DNA of 64,000 bases from Apostichopus japonicus. Lineage: Eukaryota > Echinodermata > Holothuroidea > Aspidochirotida > Stichopodidae. The stretch spans positions 2,439,501 to 2,503,500 of the forward strand of contig NC_092570.1 in NCBI RefSeq assembly GCF_037975245.1. The letters are read 5' to 3'. A program made the translations under genes and the position numbers. Position 1 is the first letter of the stretch. Each line of letters starts with the position of its first letter. Positions 25,532 to 38,800 of the stretch are shown piece after piece. The notes beneath the pieces were generated by a model. That model was not told the origin of the DNA and ran no database searches. It worked only from the letters and a program-made list of their open reading frames with translations.

Positions 25532-26620
25532 ACTGCAAGGGGTACACAAAATAATCAAAATGTTAATCACTAGTTCAATCGGTAAATTGAAAAATTGGTT
25601 CTAGGCCTTGAAATACGACCATTCAAACAATATTGACAAAATCGGCGTTACATAGCCCTAGGGAATTTATTAAACTATACGGAGAGGAGTACTTCTTCGG
25701 ACAAGATGTGACAAATATGACAAAGGGGAAGGCTCGGTGGGAGTTGGTTGGAAACAGAGGAGGATTTGGAAAAACCTCCAAAAGTATTTGACACCTATAA
25801 ACGTATGTTACTCCCGCACAGCATAATAGAATTGTCTAACAATATATAGCCATAATCGATTCAGTTCTCCGCAACTTTTCGTGTTTCCCCGTCCCTGATT
25901 TTAACGATGATGACACGAACCCCGCCCCCCCCCCAAAAAAAACAACACAACCAATCAAAACAGAAGAAGAAAAACGCCAAAGAAAGGATACGTTACTCGT
26001 TAGACTCTAAGATATTTCAAAAACCGCTTTTAGTAAAACGTTTAGAGGAATGCCCCCCCCTTCCCCCTCCCACTTCATCTCCATATCCCTCCACTTGCCA
26101 CTGCTCTCTTGCATGCCCTTCTTAAACGAACAAGATATTATAATGTTTTTAGTTTGATCTTACCTGGAATATATTTTGTGAGTCGATCAAGACGGGGGTC
26201 TGTCGCAGAGTGGTATCAAACTTGTTATTGTTCCAAGTGCAGATTGCAGTCTGAAGAGGCTGCTGGAATAGTATATATAACTGTCAATCGTACGGAAGCA
26301 TATTAGAGACATCACATATCGAGAACTCATCCACAGCCGTATAAAGCGGTATAACAAAGACTTGACGAGGTCTCTTTGGAAGAAAAAAACGAAATGTAGA
26401 CCCCAAATGGTTAATTCTGAGGCATATTTAGAATATATCAATTAGGTATATGATTAGGTCTAAACGTATGACGCACCGGTACTTAACATTTATTATAAAT
26501 TATTAGGCCTATGTGAGGTTGAAAGGGGGGGGGGGTGGCGTGGGGTGTGATTCAAAAAGAAACGATTTCATTTTGAGTAATAATGAGATGTTTGACTCAT
26601 TTACCGGCTGGGTATCCGTA

Positions 26621-26884
<264 letters not shown>

Positions 26885-26981
26885 GTCACAATCACAATCA
26901 TTATCATAATCATAATTATAATCATATCATAATCATAATCATAATCAAAATCATAATCATAATCATATTCATAATAATCAT
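26885..26981. repeat. Impure ATCATA hexamer tract
   Basis: Units of AATCAT/ATCATA with substitutions directly abut the pure ATC array. It looks like a decayed edge of the same expansion. Confidence 0.85.
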
Positions 26982-27983
26982 GCAGTTATATTTTTCACAT
27001 TCAACAGTTTAACTCATATTTGTAACCTTTTGAATTTAGAAAGTCATGTCAGACGGGAAAACCGTAAATTGCTTTAAGATTGACAACTCCCCTTACTATG
27101 ACCCGGTCGTTCGTGAGATGTCCTAACAAAGCCTTCGTATCAAAGTAACTCAACAGAATTGGGTAATATTTAGGGTATTTCCCACCATGACAGTAACTGG
27201 ATTAGAGAGTAACTCGGTTTGTTTTCTCAAAGATCTCCGATCATACAAATGACATTTGGCGGAAAATACTTAAAAAAAAGGAAGTACATAAGCTGATAGA
27301 TCAAACGGAGTTCAAAGGTTAACCTATATCCGTTTCAACTTTTGTCAAGAATTTTCCAGCTGTCCTTAGATACGGTAGACCGATGGCGACTGTCTCGGGT
27401 AATTCAACTATCATGGCGGTCTACCGAACAGCTGCTCACGTGACGTCTTTCACAATCCCACCCCTTTAATCAAGACGGGTTTTAAAAGATGGAAATCTCT
27501 GATATGATCTCTGAATGATTGGTGGTTTAGCTGGAATCACGACCGACACATTGATTTATTGAAAGAAGTTTCACCTTTCTACAAAGTCTCTGAGAAACCA
27601 CCATTACAAGATTTGCTAGATTTTCCTAGAAACGCTAGTACAGCAGACTGAAGAATTGAATACACTTAAAGAATGGCACCACAAAGCCACATTAAGTGTT
27701 TGAAGTTTTAATGGTTCCTTGATTCAATGTGTTTATTTAGAGATGGCAGCCACATTACACCGGTCAATATCGTTGTTATACATAATACTGTCTCTAACAT
27801 TACCTAATACTAACCTTGAATGTCCCCCAAAAAAGAGAGAATTTTATTTTTATTTTTAATCACCTGTTTTATTTACTGTTATGTGGTATGTTCTCCATAA
27901 GCTTCTGTATATATATATATATATATATATTATATGCAAATGAAGGAAGGGTTTCCTTCGCAGTCCTTAATTAACTTGACTAA

Positions 27984-28060
27984 TAATTATAATAATAATA
28001 TTCCTCTTTTATATAGCGCTTTATACCAGCAAAAGGTCTCAAAGCGCTTTAATTATGTAA
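27984..28060. repeat. Dispersed repeat with TATATAGCGCTTT core
   Basis: Contains TTTTATATAGCGCTTTATAC and, about 25 bp on, GGTCTCAAAGCGCTTTA. The two AGCGCTTT blocks can pair as an imperfect palindrome. I recall this combination as a common element in marine invertebrate genomes, but cannot name the family. Confidence 0.45.
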
Positions 28061-28926
28061 CACAATGGTTATTATAATTAATTTTTTTTATGTCTATAGG
28101 CTACTACTGCGATAAACTGACGACGGCCCATTGGGAGGGCTTACTGGGAGCAGTAGTAATGCGGTAGTATAACCTTGTTTATATCTAGGATTACATTTTC
28201 CTTCTGTAATGAAACATCAGGCTTCTACCTGTAGGGGCGGTCTGTCGTTGGTCTAGGCTCCCGTGCAAAGACGGCCATTGACGGTCCGTTTTGAACATTT
28301 TCTAAAAGCAGTCTAGCCAGCCAGGGTCCTTTAACCTCTAAGTTCTAAAACAAAGTAGGCTATCGAAATTCAGCCTACACTTATGAAGAGAACCTAGTGC
28401 ATGGATAAGGCCCGATTGCCTGACTATTTATAGTCAGTTCTGTCCCTGCTTTTACCCCTCCCGACTTCCTCCCCCACCTCTCCCACCACCACACCCACCC
28501 ATCTTATCAAGGTATAATTATGCTGAGGTATATTCGGACTATATTTAGGTCTATTAATTCGGTCTATATGCACGGTTGTGCTAAAGCTACCGTATTTCAA
28601 TTTGTTTGTGAGTTTGAAAGGGTTATATCCCCGCCCCCACCCCACCCACCTCGATCCGCGCCTGCAACAAATGTGTTGCACCAAAGGCTTTTTGTGCCCT
28701 GTTGAATCCCTGGTCCGTTACTGTCAAAAGCAGCACATTTACTAAATAGTGAAAACATAAGTGAAAATGTTGTTTGAAAGCCTATTACTCGTCGACCAGC
28801 TGAATAGCAGACCTGAGGTGAGAAATCCGCTTCCCGTAGATTTTCGTCCAACAGTATGTTAGCAAAGATCGTACAACTACATTATGGTCACGTCTAAATA
28901 GCTATTGAACTCCGGACTCGAACAAA

Positions 28927-29888
28927 ATGGCAGCGCACACTTGGAAGGTAAGATTAATTTTAAAGTTCTTCTTTCACGTATTTCTGTGGGTATGACAAAT
29001 TTTCCATTGCAGTGGTTGTAGATAGTAAGACTTGATATCAATAAAATTGATCGAGCAAGCCATTCCGTAAATCAATGTTATTTTGTGGCCCTCAAAAATA
29101 ATGAATCGTTTACCTAATGCATTTTACTAACGCATTGCTAGTGCTGTAGTTGTATTAAGCCTAATGTTAACTTCACTCGCTGAACGTGTGGTGTTGTGAT
29201 TGGCTGAATTATCAATTTTGCATAGAAATCTATAATTCGTCTCCATTAAGTCGGTTTTATCTTCACACTTTATGAGACACTTTTCTTAAATGATTTAAGT
29301 CCTTCGTTAACCAAATGTTGCCCTAGGGGTGGTGACAGACATGTTTCAAGTAACAATAGGCCTCACTTTACCTAGGCCTAGGCCATCAGCGTATACATTT
29401 ACCTGGACCAATTTGTCTGGACATGGCCTCTCTTTTCGATACTACTTTAGCTTCGAGGTGGATTTACAACAATTTAAAGAATTTCCAGACTTTTTAAGTC
29501 TTGGCGAGGTATGCTAGAACTGATAAAGTTGTAATAGCTACAGTGGAAAACATAATTTTCAACAGTGACTTGTTCATGTTTTACTCTTAAAGATAATGTG
29601 ATGCTGTGTTGGTAGATTGAAAGAGCTCCTAGAACTGTTTTTCATATAACCTCCATGCTGTGTCTCATTTTGCTCCCTAGGTAAAGTTCCTCTGCCTGGT
29701 GCTTTCTTCAATATTATGCCTAGGTTTAGCAAAGAAGGCTAAACCAATTACAACCACCTTGGAGACAAAATGGCCGCTACCACCAGTAATAGCAGAAGGA
29801 AGTGAATTTCTGGCTGAGAAAAGCAATGACAAATTTTGGAAATTTATGGAAAATTTGTCTGGGCTTGATGAGGCCCAGGTTGGTCTCA
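28927..29888 (+). CDS. UGGT1: UGGT exons 1-2: signal peptide and N-terminus
   Basis: Exon 1 is 28927-28947 and encodes MAAHTWK in phase 0. Exon 2 is 29681-29888. The join gives a hydrophobic core ([15 protein letters not shown], residues 9-23) and then the mature start with [11 protein letters not shown] and SEFLAE, matching the human N-terminus. Exon 2 could look as if it ends at CAG before GTTGGT (29879). The following exon needs phase 1, so the correct donor is CTCA then GTAAGT, ending at 29888. Confidence 0.92.
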
Positions 29889-32800
29889 GTAAGTTAAAGC
29901 TGTGTATTTGATGTTTTATTCCCCCCTTTAATCAAGTAGTAGAACATTAAAAATATTTGCAAGAAAAGATGAGGCATTTGATTTGTGATTCATTTGTTTT
30001 AATGAAAGAGAGAATGTGATTTGTGTTAATGAATTATTACTGAGTCAATGCAAAAAAATGTTTAGTTTCCTCATCTGATAATGTGTGACAGATGAATGAA
30101 ATCAAATGTGTAGGTCCCCCTTCGTGAAAAAAATAAAAATGTAAGATATTATTTCCGTATTTGGGTCATCATCGAAATAAAGCTGTATTGTAAATGCCTG
30201 AATTCAGAGAAAATATTTGATATTTCGTATATGATACATATGTAAGTGCAGAAGAAATTTTGTTTACTTAGAGTAATGCAAAGAAATGCTTGTCCCCACA
30301 CACATTTTATGCACTACTACCTGATAAAGTAAGCTGCTGTTTTTCATCGCTAAAATATCATTTTAGGGTCTGAAGTGGAAACTGCAACTTAAATTATGAT
30401 GAATATTAATCAATTATGTCAAAGTTGTAAGGAATTTTTTGAGAGTAAAACTGAATCAGAACATTTCTAATTTTACTTTTCAGGAACTAACCAATCAGAC
30501 TACCAGTTCCTTCTCAAGTTTGCTGGTGAATTGCTCTCATCTACAGACTTGAGATTGCTGAAATTTTCCTTGTCTGTTCATTATTATGCTCCGAGAATTG
30601 AGATGTACAACCAGGTAAAACATGCTATGCCCTTAAGATCCCCCCTTTCCCCAGCAGAAGTAAAAAGTCTCCATAAAAGTCCCACAAAAAAATTTGGGAA
30701 TCCATTTTCAATTCTTTTTGCAAATATTTTGTAAACCCCATATGTTTTCAGCAGATTTCTCTCAAAGTATTTTTACGTTGGGTTTCTTCTCTTGGAAGTA
30801 GGTCTTTCTTGTCTGTTCTAAAGTTTAGATTAATCCCCCACCATTTCTTTAGTCATTTAGAGTATAAACCCTACTTTCATTGACTTTCTCTTTCACTATT
30901 TCTCACCCAGATTGCTTATGATCTGCCTGCTCCCAAGGGTTGTCCTGCTTTTGTAGATGTCCACGGGCAGCAGAGTTGTTCACTCCATAACATAGAACAG
31001 TTATTACAAGATGCCTCAGAAAGGTTGGATATTTGATATAAAAAGATTTAGTGAAAAAATTAATTGTTTTACTCGATTTAATGAAAAAAAAGGCATATTC
31101 TCTAGTATTAGTTTGTATGGTTCTCTAAGATTTCAAGTATGGACTAGAGAAAGTGTGTTGATGAAATAAGTACAAAAGTTAGTGAGAGGAAGGGACAGGG
31201 TATGAGAATAAGTGTGTTGTGGGAAGTGGTAGAAACAGGTAAACCCTTCCCTTAAAGGGATTCCACCAGATGTTTGAAGTTACGTTTACACTCTTCTTTA
31301 CGTAAATGAAAACTAAGAACTTTTTGTTTAGTTTGGATATTAAAATAAAATAAAACTGTTAGCAAATTGCTTATCCACTAGAGAGCCTGTGTAGGAGAAT
31401 GTGTAAAAGTAAGTTGGCCTGACGTTTCGATCCTAGCAGGATCTTCTTCAAAGGCTAAATGACAAGTAACAGTAACAGAAGGGACAAAAACACGTACAAA
31501 ACACAGAGAGGTTAATACAGACAGTTTGGATATTGATAGAGGTTTTTGGACATTTACTTTAATAAATACTAGTGTTCGATTGATAATTGGTTAGATAATT
31601 GGTATCGGGCTGATTATTAGACAATTGGTAAATAATTGGCATCGGCAAAATCCATTGCCCTACCGATTATTTGGAACCGATGATTACGTTCTACATAAAG
31701 GATTGTGTTTTTCCGCGCTTTTGATTCACCACAACCACATTGGGAGAAAAATGTAGATCATTCAATTCAACGCTATTCATAGCCGGGGAAGGTGTGGTAA
31801 TCTACTGTGTAACGGTATCGCAAGTCCCTCACGCGAGTTTGTACTAATGCTGTTCGATATACTATCCAATTTTGGTAGTTAACATCGTACATCATACAGT
31901 ACCCGCGATATCAGAACCCCCTGAAGGGACAATTCATTGTGGACCATCACAAAACCTATTAATTTTTATGCAAGGTTTCTGATGATCCTTTGTTTTTACT
32001 AATTTTTTTCAAAACATTTTCACCTTTGTCCTTAAAACAGTGCTAAACCAGGCATTTTCAAATTGGACCACAAGTACCCTAGCAACACAGAGGGTGTCCC
32101 AGTTGTTATTCTCTATGGCCGCCTTGACGATTGGTCCAGCGACGTCTTCCGTTTTCACAAAGCATTGAAGACTCACGCAGACAATGGACGAATTCAGTAT
32201 ATATTCAGACATTACATATTTGTAAGTGATTGACATTTGGGAAGGGGAAGAAGTTATGGGAGGGGAAGTTTAGGGGGGAAGGGAGGGATTGGGGAGGGGG
32301 ATGGCCGGAAGCATTAGTATGTTGAATTCCTTCTCTCTTAATGTCAATGAGATCTTTGTTCCATTTATGCCGGTGTACCTCTCTAAGGAAGGTCAAACTT
32401 ATTAATTGGGAGAACAGTTATTCTTAAAAGCTCTGGTGCATCTTGAATCTTTTAACCTTTCCCACGTTTTTGACAAAGTTTTGTGGTATTTACACATTTG
32501 TGGTGTTTGACTGCTTCTTGTTAAGTGAGCCATTACTAGTTTAATCAAATCCTAGCATACATTGTGTTCCCGCAAATTTAATTGCAGCGTGTTATAGTTC
32601 CGTTTTTTTAAACCGATTGAAATATGGTGTATAATTTCATTGTTCCTGGTACGATTTTTTGTAAAAACTGCAGTAACAGAGAATTTATCTGTTTACCTCG
32701 AAATTTCTTCAGTAGTGAAGTATGATAACGCCAGATTTTAGCCGATAAAAATGCAAAGCACATCGCTAAAGCTGATGAATCTGTGTGTCTGATGTAAATT

Positions 32801-35800
32801 TTCATTATTTGGTAAATTGACGTCCCTGAAAGTTCAAATTTTCCCGTTCTTGTCCCTGTTGACCTCAGAAAACGTCCAATCGTAAGGTGCGTCTGTCTGG
32901 GTATGGTGTAGAGTTGGCCATCAAGAGCACCGAGTATAAAGCCGTCGATGACTCAGAGGTGAAAGACAAAAAGAGTGAGGAAGAAGAGGAAGATTCAGGC
33001 CCTGACGAGGTAGAGGGCTTTGTCTTCACCACCCTCAAGTAAGAAAATAGGCTGCAGTCTTGTTGATATTCATAATATTCCTGCAAGAAAACTTCATATA
33101 CTACTTCAGTAATTATCATTTGTAATTTGCCTTGGCAGCTTCTTACATGTTTTTATTGTTGTTTTGTTTGTTGTTGTTTACTTGTTTACATGTGTGTCTG
33201 TTCTGTCTATATCATTCCTCTTTTGGTTTCCCCGAAAGGGAAGACTTATGGAGTCACTCTTACACACCTTGCAAAATTGTGAGGGGGGACCGGGGATTGC
33301 AAAGTCAGCAGTGACTATAATGCGGAAGGCAAAGTCGGTAGTTACTATTACGGTTAGGTTTGTCCCACACGGCAACATACAGAAACGTTGTACTCAAAGC
33401 CGAAGCCAAAGTGAAATAATCAGCTCATGCATCTGGAGTCTATGCATGCTCTTCTGACCGCTCTCATTACCTTCCGTTCTGCATTGTATACTAGTAAATT
33501 TCGAGAGAAAAATTGCTCTAAATACAACCTATTTTCTTTTCTTGGCATTATAAGCTTGGATCAGCTTTCTGACATTTTATTGAGAAACTTTTCAAAGTCA
33601 AACAGAAATGAACAGAATATGTTATTTTTGTGGAGTTAGACTGAAGCATATCTCGTCATATCTTTTAACATCATTTATTTTTAACAACATTTATTGTTTT
33701 GATTGCAGAGAGCGACATCCCAGTCTAGCATCAGAGTTAGGACAGTTCAAGCAATCATTACTGGATGCGTCGGATGCTATGGCACCGTTGAAAGTCTGGC
33801 AGCTACAGAGTAAGTCGATTCTTACAAATTCAGGATCTTTCCAGATATCTTGAAAACTCGAAGGAAAAGAACCTCAGGCAAATCCACCCCACGTCTGCCC
33901 CTTCTGAGTTCTTTGAATTTGAATTTATTGTCCACATTCGGAAATTCGGCTTATAAGGTCGTAAACGGAAAACAAAAGCAATACTATAAGTATCAATAGA
34001 CTGCGATACACATACAGTAATACAAACATATATACAGCAAGTTTTACAAATAAGAAACTTATCTTCCCATTGTGAATAAAATATATGGATAGAATTAGGC
34101 ACAAATGAGTACCTGTAGGGGTACCGAAATTAGCTGAGGAGTTCAAAAATGATTTTGTTTAAAACAAGGTAGATTGTAGAAAACTTGAACAATCTTCTCA
34201 CATAGGCATTCCTTAATATTTACAGATGTAGTTTTTATGCACTGCTGGTTTGATAGAAAGTTTGGTATCGACCGAGACTTTGTCTTCCTGGTTCCCTCAT
34301 CCAAGAATCCTGGCTCCTCCCTCCTCTGTTATCTCAATAACAATTAATAACATTTATAATCTAGAGATGCAGTCAAGAAAGTGGTAGAATAGTGGTTAAA
34401 TATGAGAATTTTCTCTGAGGGAGAAAATACTCAGTGCACCAGCTTTTCAAATTTTGTAGCAAGTTTTGAACATCGTAGTGGTTCTTTATATTTAATTTTT
34501 GAATTAAGGAAATTTTTCTGGCAAAAATTTCACTCCAATATAGTTCAATCATCTTGGCATCTCCCCTTCAAAAATGTCCAACTTTGCATCTCATGTATGT
34601 AAAATATAGAATTTTCCTTGATTTGCTTGAGATCTCTTAACAATTTTTCTCCTCCTATGAGTTGACATTAGGAAGGGTAAATATACTCAGAAGTTGAAGA
34701 TAATCTCGTAACAGAAGGTCGATCGTTTCCCAGAAATGTGTCTTGTTAAAGAAGACATCGAGTATACATCGGTAGAGTACTTAAGCAAATTAGTTCTTGA
34801 AGCCCAGTTTTCATCGCAAAATGCTTAACATTTTGAAATAACAAAATCTCAATTATCTCAACAGGTATCGCGTTTCAGGCTGCTCAGAGGGTTTTACTCG
34901 CTCCTGAGGCAGATCGATTGAAGGTCTTGCAGGATATTAGTCAGAACTTTCCTCTCTTGGCTCATTCCTTGGTGCGAACTCAAGTCAAACCGGAGTTTAG
35001 GAACGAAATTCAGAAGAATCAGAGGGTAAGAACGCTCTCACATCTAGAGACTAGAAAATAGTACTGTAACCTCGATTGACCTGCACGGTTCTTGTCGTGA
35101 TGTGTTGCTTGCCCTTACAAATGTGCCAACTTCAAGAACGCTTTTGTTTTATTTTTAAAAATTCAGATATTTGTGTCATCTTTGAAAATCAGTTTTTATC
35201 TGCGAGCAAGAAAAGTTGAGGCGTCCACGTATAACACCCTTTGTTTTTTAAAGTACAATGAAATGCTATCCTATGTATTCAAGTCTTCGTTTAATTTGAC
35301 AGTGTTCTTTTTCTTCTCTAAATGACAGGAGTTTGCGATGAACTATGGCTTGGATCCCGGTGATTGCATGGTGATCATAAACGGACTCGTCATCGATGCC
35401 GACATTGCTGATCCTTTCATGTAAGTCACTGAGTGGATCGTTTGTGTGAGTCACTGAGTGGATCGTTTGTATGAGTCACTGAGTGGATCGTTTGTGTGAG
35501 TCATTGAGTGGATGGTTTGCGAGCCACTGAGTGGATCGTTTGTGTGAGTCACTGAGTGGATCGTTTGTGTGAGTCATTGAGTGGATCGTTTGTATGAGTC
35601 ACTGAGTGGATCGTTTGTGTGAGTCATTGAGTGGATGGTTTGCGAGCCACTGAGTGGATCGTTTGTGTGAGTCACTGAGTGGATCGTTTGTATGAGTCAC
35701 TGAGTGGATCGTTTGTATGAGTCACTGAGTGGATCGTTTGTGTCAGTCATTGAGTGGATGGTTTGCGAGCCACTGAGTGGATCGTTTGTGTGAGTCACTG

Positions 35801-38800
35801 AGTGGATCGTTTGTATGAGTCACTGAGTGGATCGTTTGTGTGAGTCACTGAGTGGATCGTTTGTATGAGTCACTGAGTGGATCGTTTGTATGAGTCACTG
35901 AGTGGATCGTTTGTGTCAGTCATTGAGTGGATGGTTTGCCAGCCACTGAGTGGATCGTTTGTGTGAGTCACTGAGTGGATCATTTGTGTGAGTCACTGAG
36001 TGGATTGTTTGGCAGTGTTATTTTGGATACATATCACTTGCTCTTCATAAGTCAGATTTTTACAGTATTTAGAATTTTTAGCAAAAATGTATCGCAAGGA
36101 ATCACAAGGCTAACTGGCTTTCTGGTTCATTCATAAAAGAAAAATACTCATTTTCTTTTAAAACAAAATCTTTTTAGGTTGTTTGACCTTTTGCAAAGTG
36201 AGGGCCAGCTGATGGAAGGTCTGCATGCTCTTGGTCTCCATGGCAATGCTCTGAATCAAGCTTTGAAGACCAAGATTGCTAAATCTGAGGGTGACTTTGC
36301 ACTAGACATTAGGGACAATGCGGTCTTGGTAAGTACCAGCAAATTAAATTATGTCATTGCCTATGGTAAATGTGTCATAGTCAAAGTGTATAATGGTGGT
36401 GGCATCAGAGGTAATGAAAACAATCATCTGGGAGGTTGTGGGTGCGATCCCTGGCCAGCCAGATTCGGTTTGGTTTTTCAACCAGGAGGAATCCCAAGAG
36501 TTTCCAATGGATCTGAAATTGTCTTCTAAATTTCAAAGCATCCAACATGAGCTGAAACTGTAAATTGGATATCCGTCCGACGTTTTCAGCTTTTGACACA
36601 TACACACGATTATTATGTCTTCGTGATTGCAAGGTGTAAAAACCGTCCTGGTATAAGGAGGTTGTAATGTTAAGCAATGACAGACGTTGGTTAAATTTGA
36701 TGTACCACAAGTTGGTGCAAACTATTGTCAGTTTTAATGTGATCGTTTCTCAAACTTTTCCAGTTTCCCAAAATTTCAAGAAAAGAAAGAAAAGAAATTC
36801 CACCACTCCCACACCCTACCCATCCCCATGCTGTAGCATTCTCACACCTTACCTATCCCCATGGCCTAGGAGTCCTGTCCCACACTGCTACCTACGACAT
36901 GTCCTCACCATCCCACATCTCTCACCCCCGCCTAACCCACACCGTAACGCTAATCACAATCTTAAGTTTTAACCCTACGAATCTACCCTTCTCCCATGCC
37001 CCTGCCATATTAAGGTCTGAAAACTTCTACATTTGTGTTAGCTTGTCTTCATGCAGGTTCTTACTTTTTCATTCATCCTTTCTTCAATAGCTCTCTACTT
37101 ACATACTCAGCCTGAATAATATATACATGTATTTGCATACTTTTGTCTTGCTAACAGTACGTAAACGACCTGGAAACAGACCCTCAGTATCGTGGCTGGC
37201 AATCACACGTCCAAGAATTACTGCGTCCTGTCTTTCCTGGCATGATGCGACAAGTCAGGAAGAATTTCTTCCATTTGGTGAGTTGAGAATTTTATGGAGG
37301 GTTATCATGGCTCTGAAGCTCCCCCCCCCCCCTCCTGGCTGAGATACTTTTGACCATGTAATTTATTCCTGATATGATTAAAACCAAGTGCACAATCCTC
37401 TACAAGCCATTTCGCCTAAGTTTATTCGTTGTGATAGTTACTACCTCTTTTCTAAATTTGTCTGCATGTTGTCGTTGTCGTCTCATTCTTCCCGAGGTCA
37501 TCGGTATTACCCATGAATATGCCGGAAAGTCAAATTATAGTCACCAATGTGTTTTCAAGTTCAACAAGCAATTAACAAAACCGCTCACATTTGCATTTTT
37601 GACACCAAGGTGCTTTATACATGAATTTAGCACTCATCCGTCTCTGAGATTTTATTTGAATGGTCTGAACCTAAAGGAAACTATTTTTAGCAAAATTTAA
37701 GCACTTTATAGGATACCATATTTTGTTTTGTTTTGTTTTTTTTTTTGGTTTTGTACACTAACTTTTTAAAATAATATTTAATTCTTATTACGTACTCACT
37801 TTTGATGTCCTGTTTATAAATATTATACTGGAAATAAATAAATAAAAGAAAATGAAAACTAAAATTTTGGTTACTACTGATGACCCTGAAATTTTAAGAC
37901 AAACAGCAAAACCAACTCTTTGTCCAGAAAACAGAATGACAGAAGCACAAGAGGCTCAAGTAAATAAATAGATAGATAGAGAGTCAGTCAGTCAGTCAGT
38001 CAGTCAGTCAGTCAGTCAGTCAGTCAGTCAGTCAGTCAGTCAGTCAATCAGTCAGTCAGTCAGTCAGTCAGTCAGTCAGTCAGTCAGTCAGTCAGTCAGT
38101 CAGTCAGTCAGTCAGTCAGTCAGTCAGTCAATCAGTCAGTCAGACAGACAGATCAAGGACAGTGTTTTGCTGCTGTCACGATTCACAGCAGGTAGGGAAT
38201 GTGGATATATCCCCTGTCTGTGCTGAATCAAACCATTTTGAAAAGTGTTTATGGATAACCTCGCTCCAAAATCTCAAAAAAACAAAGAAAGGGTCACCCT
38301 TCTCTCAAAAGTTGACACTGTAAGAATTTTCAAGTAGAGAGTGTGCTCTGTTGAATGTTGAGTATGTTTTTGATGTAACAGTTAATATATTATCTTTTAA
38401 TGTATATATATATATATATATATATATATTTAATGTTTTAAAGGCATTGAAGACTCGCCCTAAACCGTGTGTGGCCATCTGAAAAAGTTAACTTTCTTGT
38501 CACTTGACACAAACGTCACTTGCTTGCAAGTGACATTTTGTTCATGTCCCTACAAAATGCAGACAGTAATGAAACGTGATACCGTGTTATCTTTAGCTGG
38601 ACCTGAGATGTCCATCGCTGTATTGTTGTACACTTTGCTGTGGGTATTGACCGCAGCTGTATGTACTGACTGTACACTAGCGTCTACTTACTGACGGTAG
38701 CAAGCTGTGTGTGTATTTTCTGGGATCGATGGTGGTGTCTAACACTTCTGTTACACCTCATTCAAAACTAGGTCAGATTATAGGCATAAGACGTTTCTTT

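Noticed and set aside
29879-29882. UGGT exon 2 donor at CAG/GTTGGT
   Set aside because: It gives phase 0, but exon 3 requires phase 1. The GTAAGT donor 9 nt further fits.
35421-36012. CRISPR array
   Set aside because: The 25-bp direct repeats have no spacers between them, and the context is a eukaryotic intron. It is a minisatellite.
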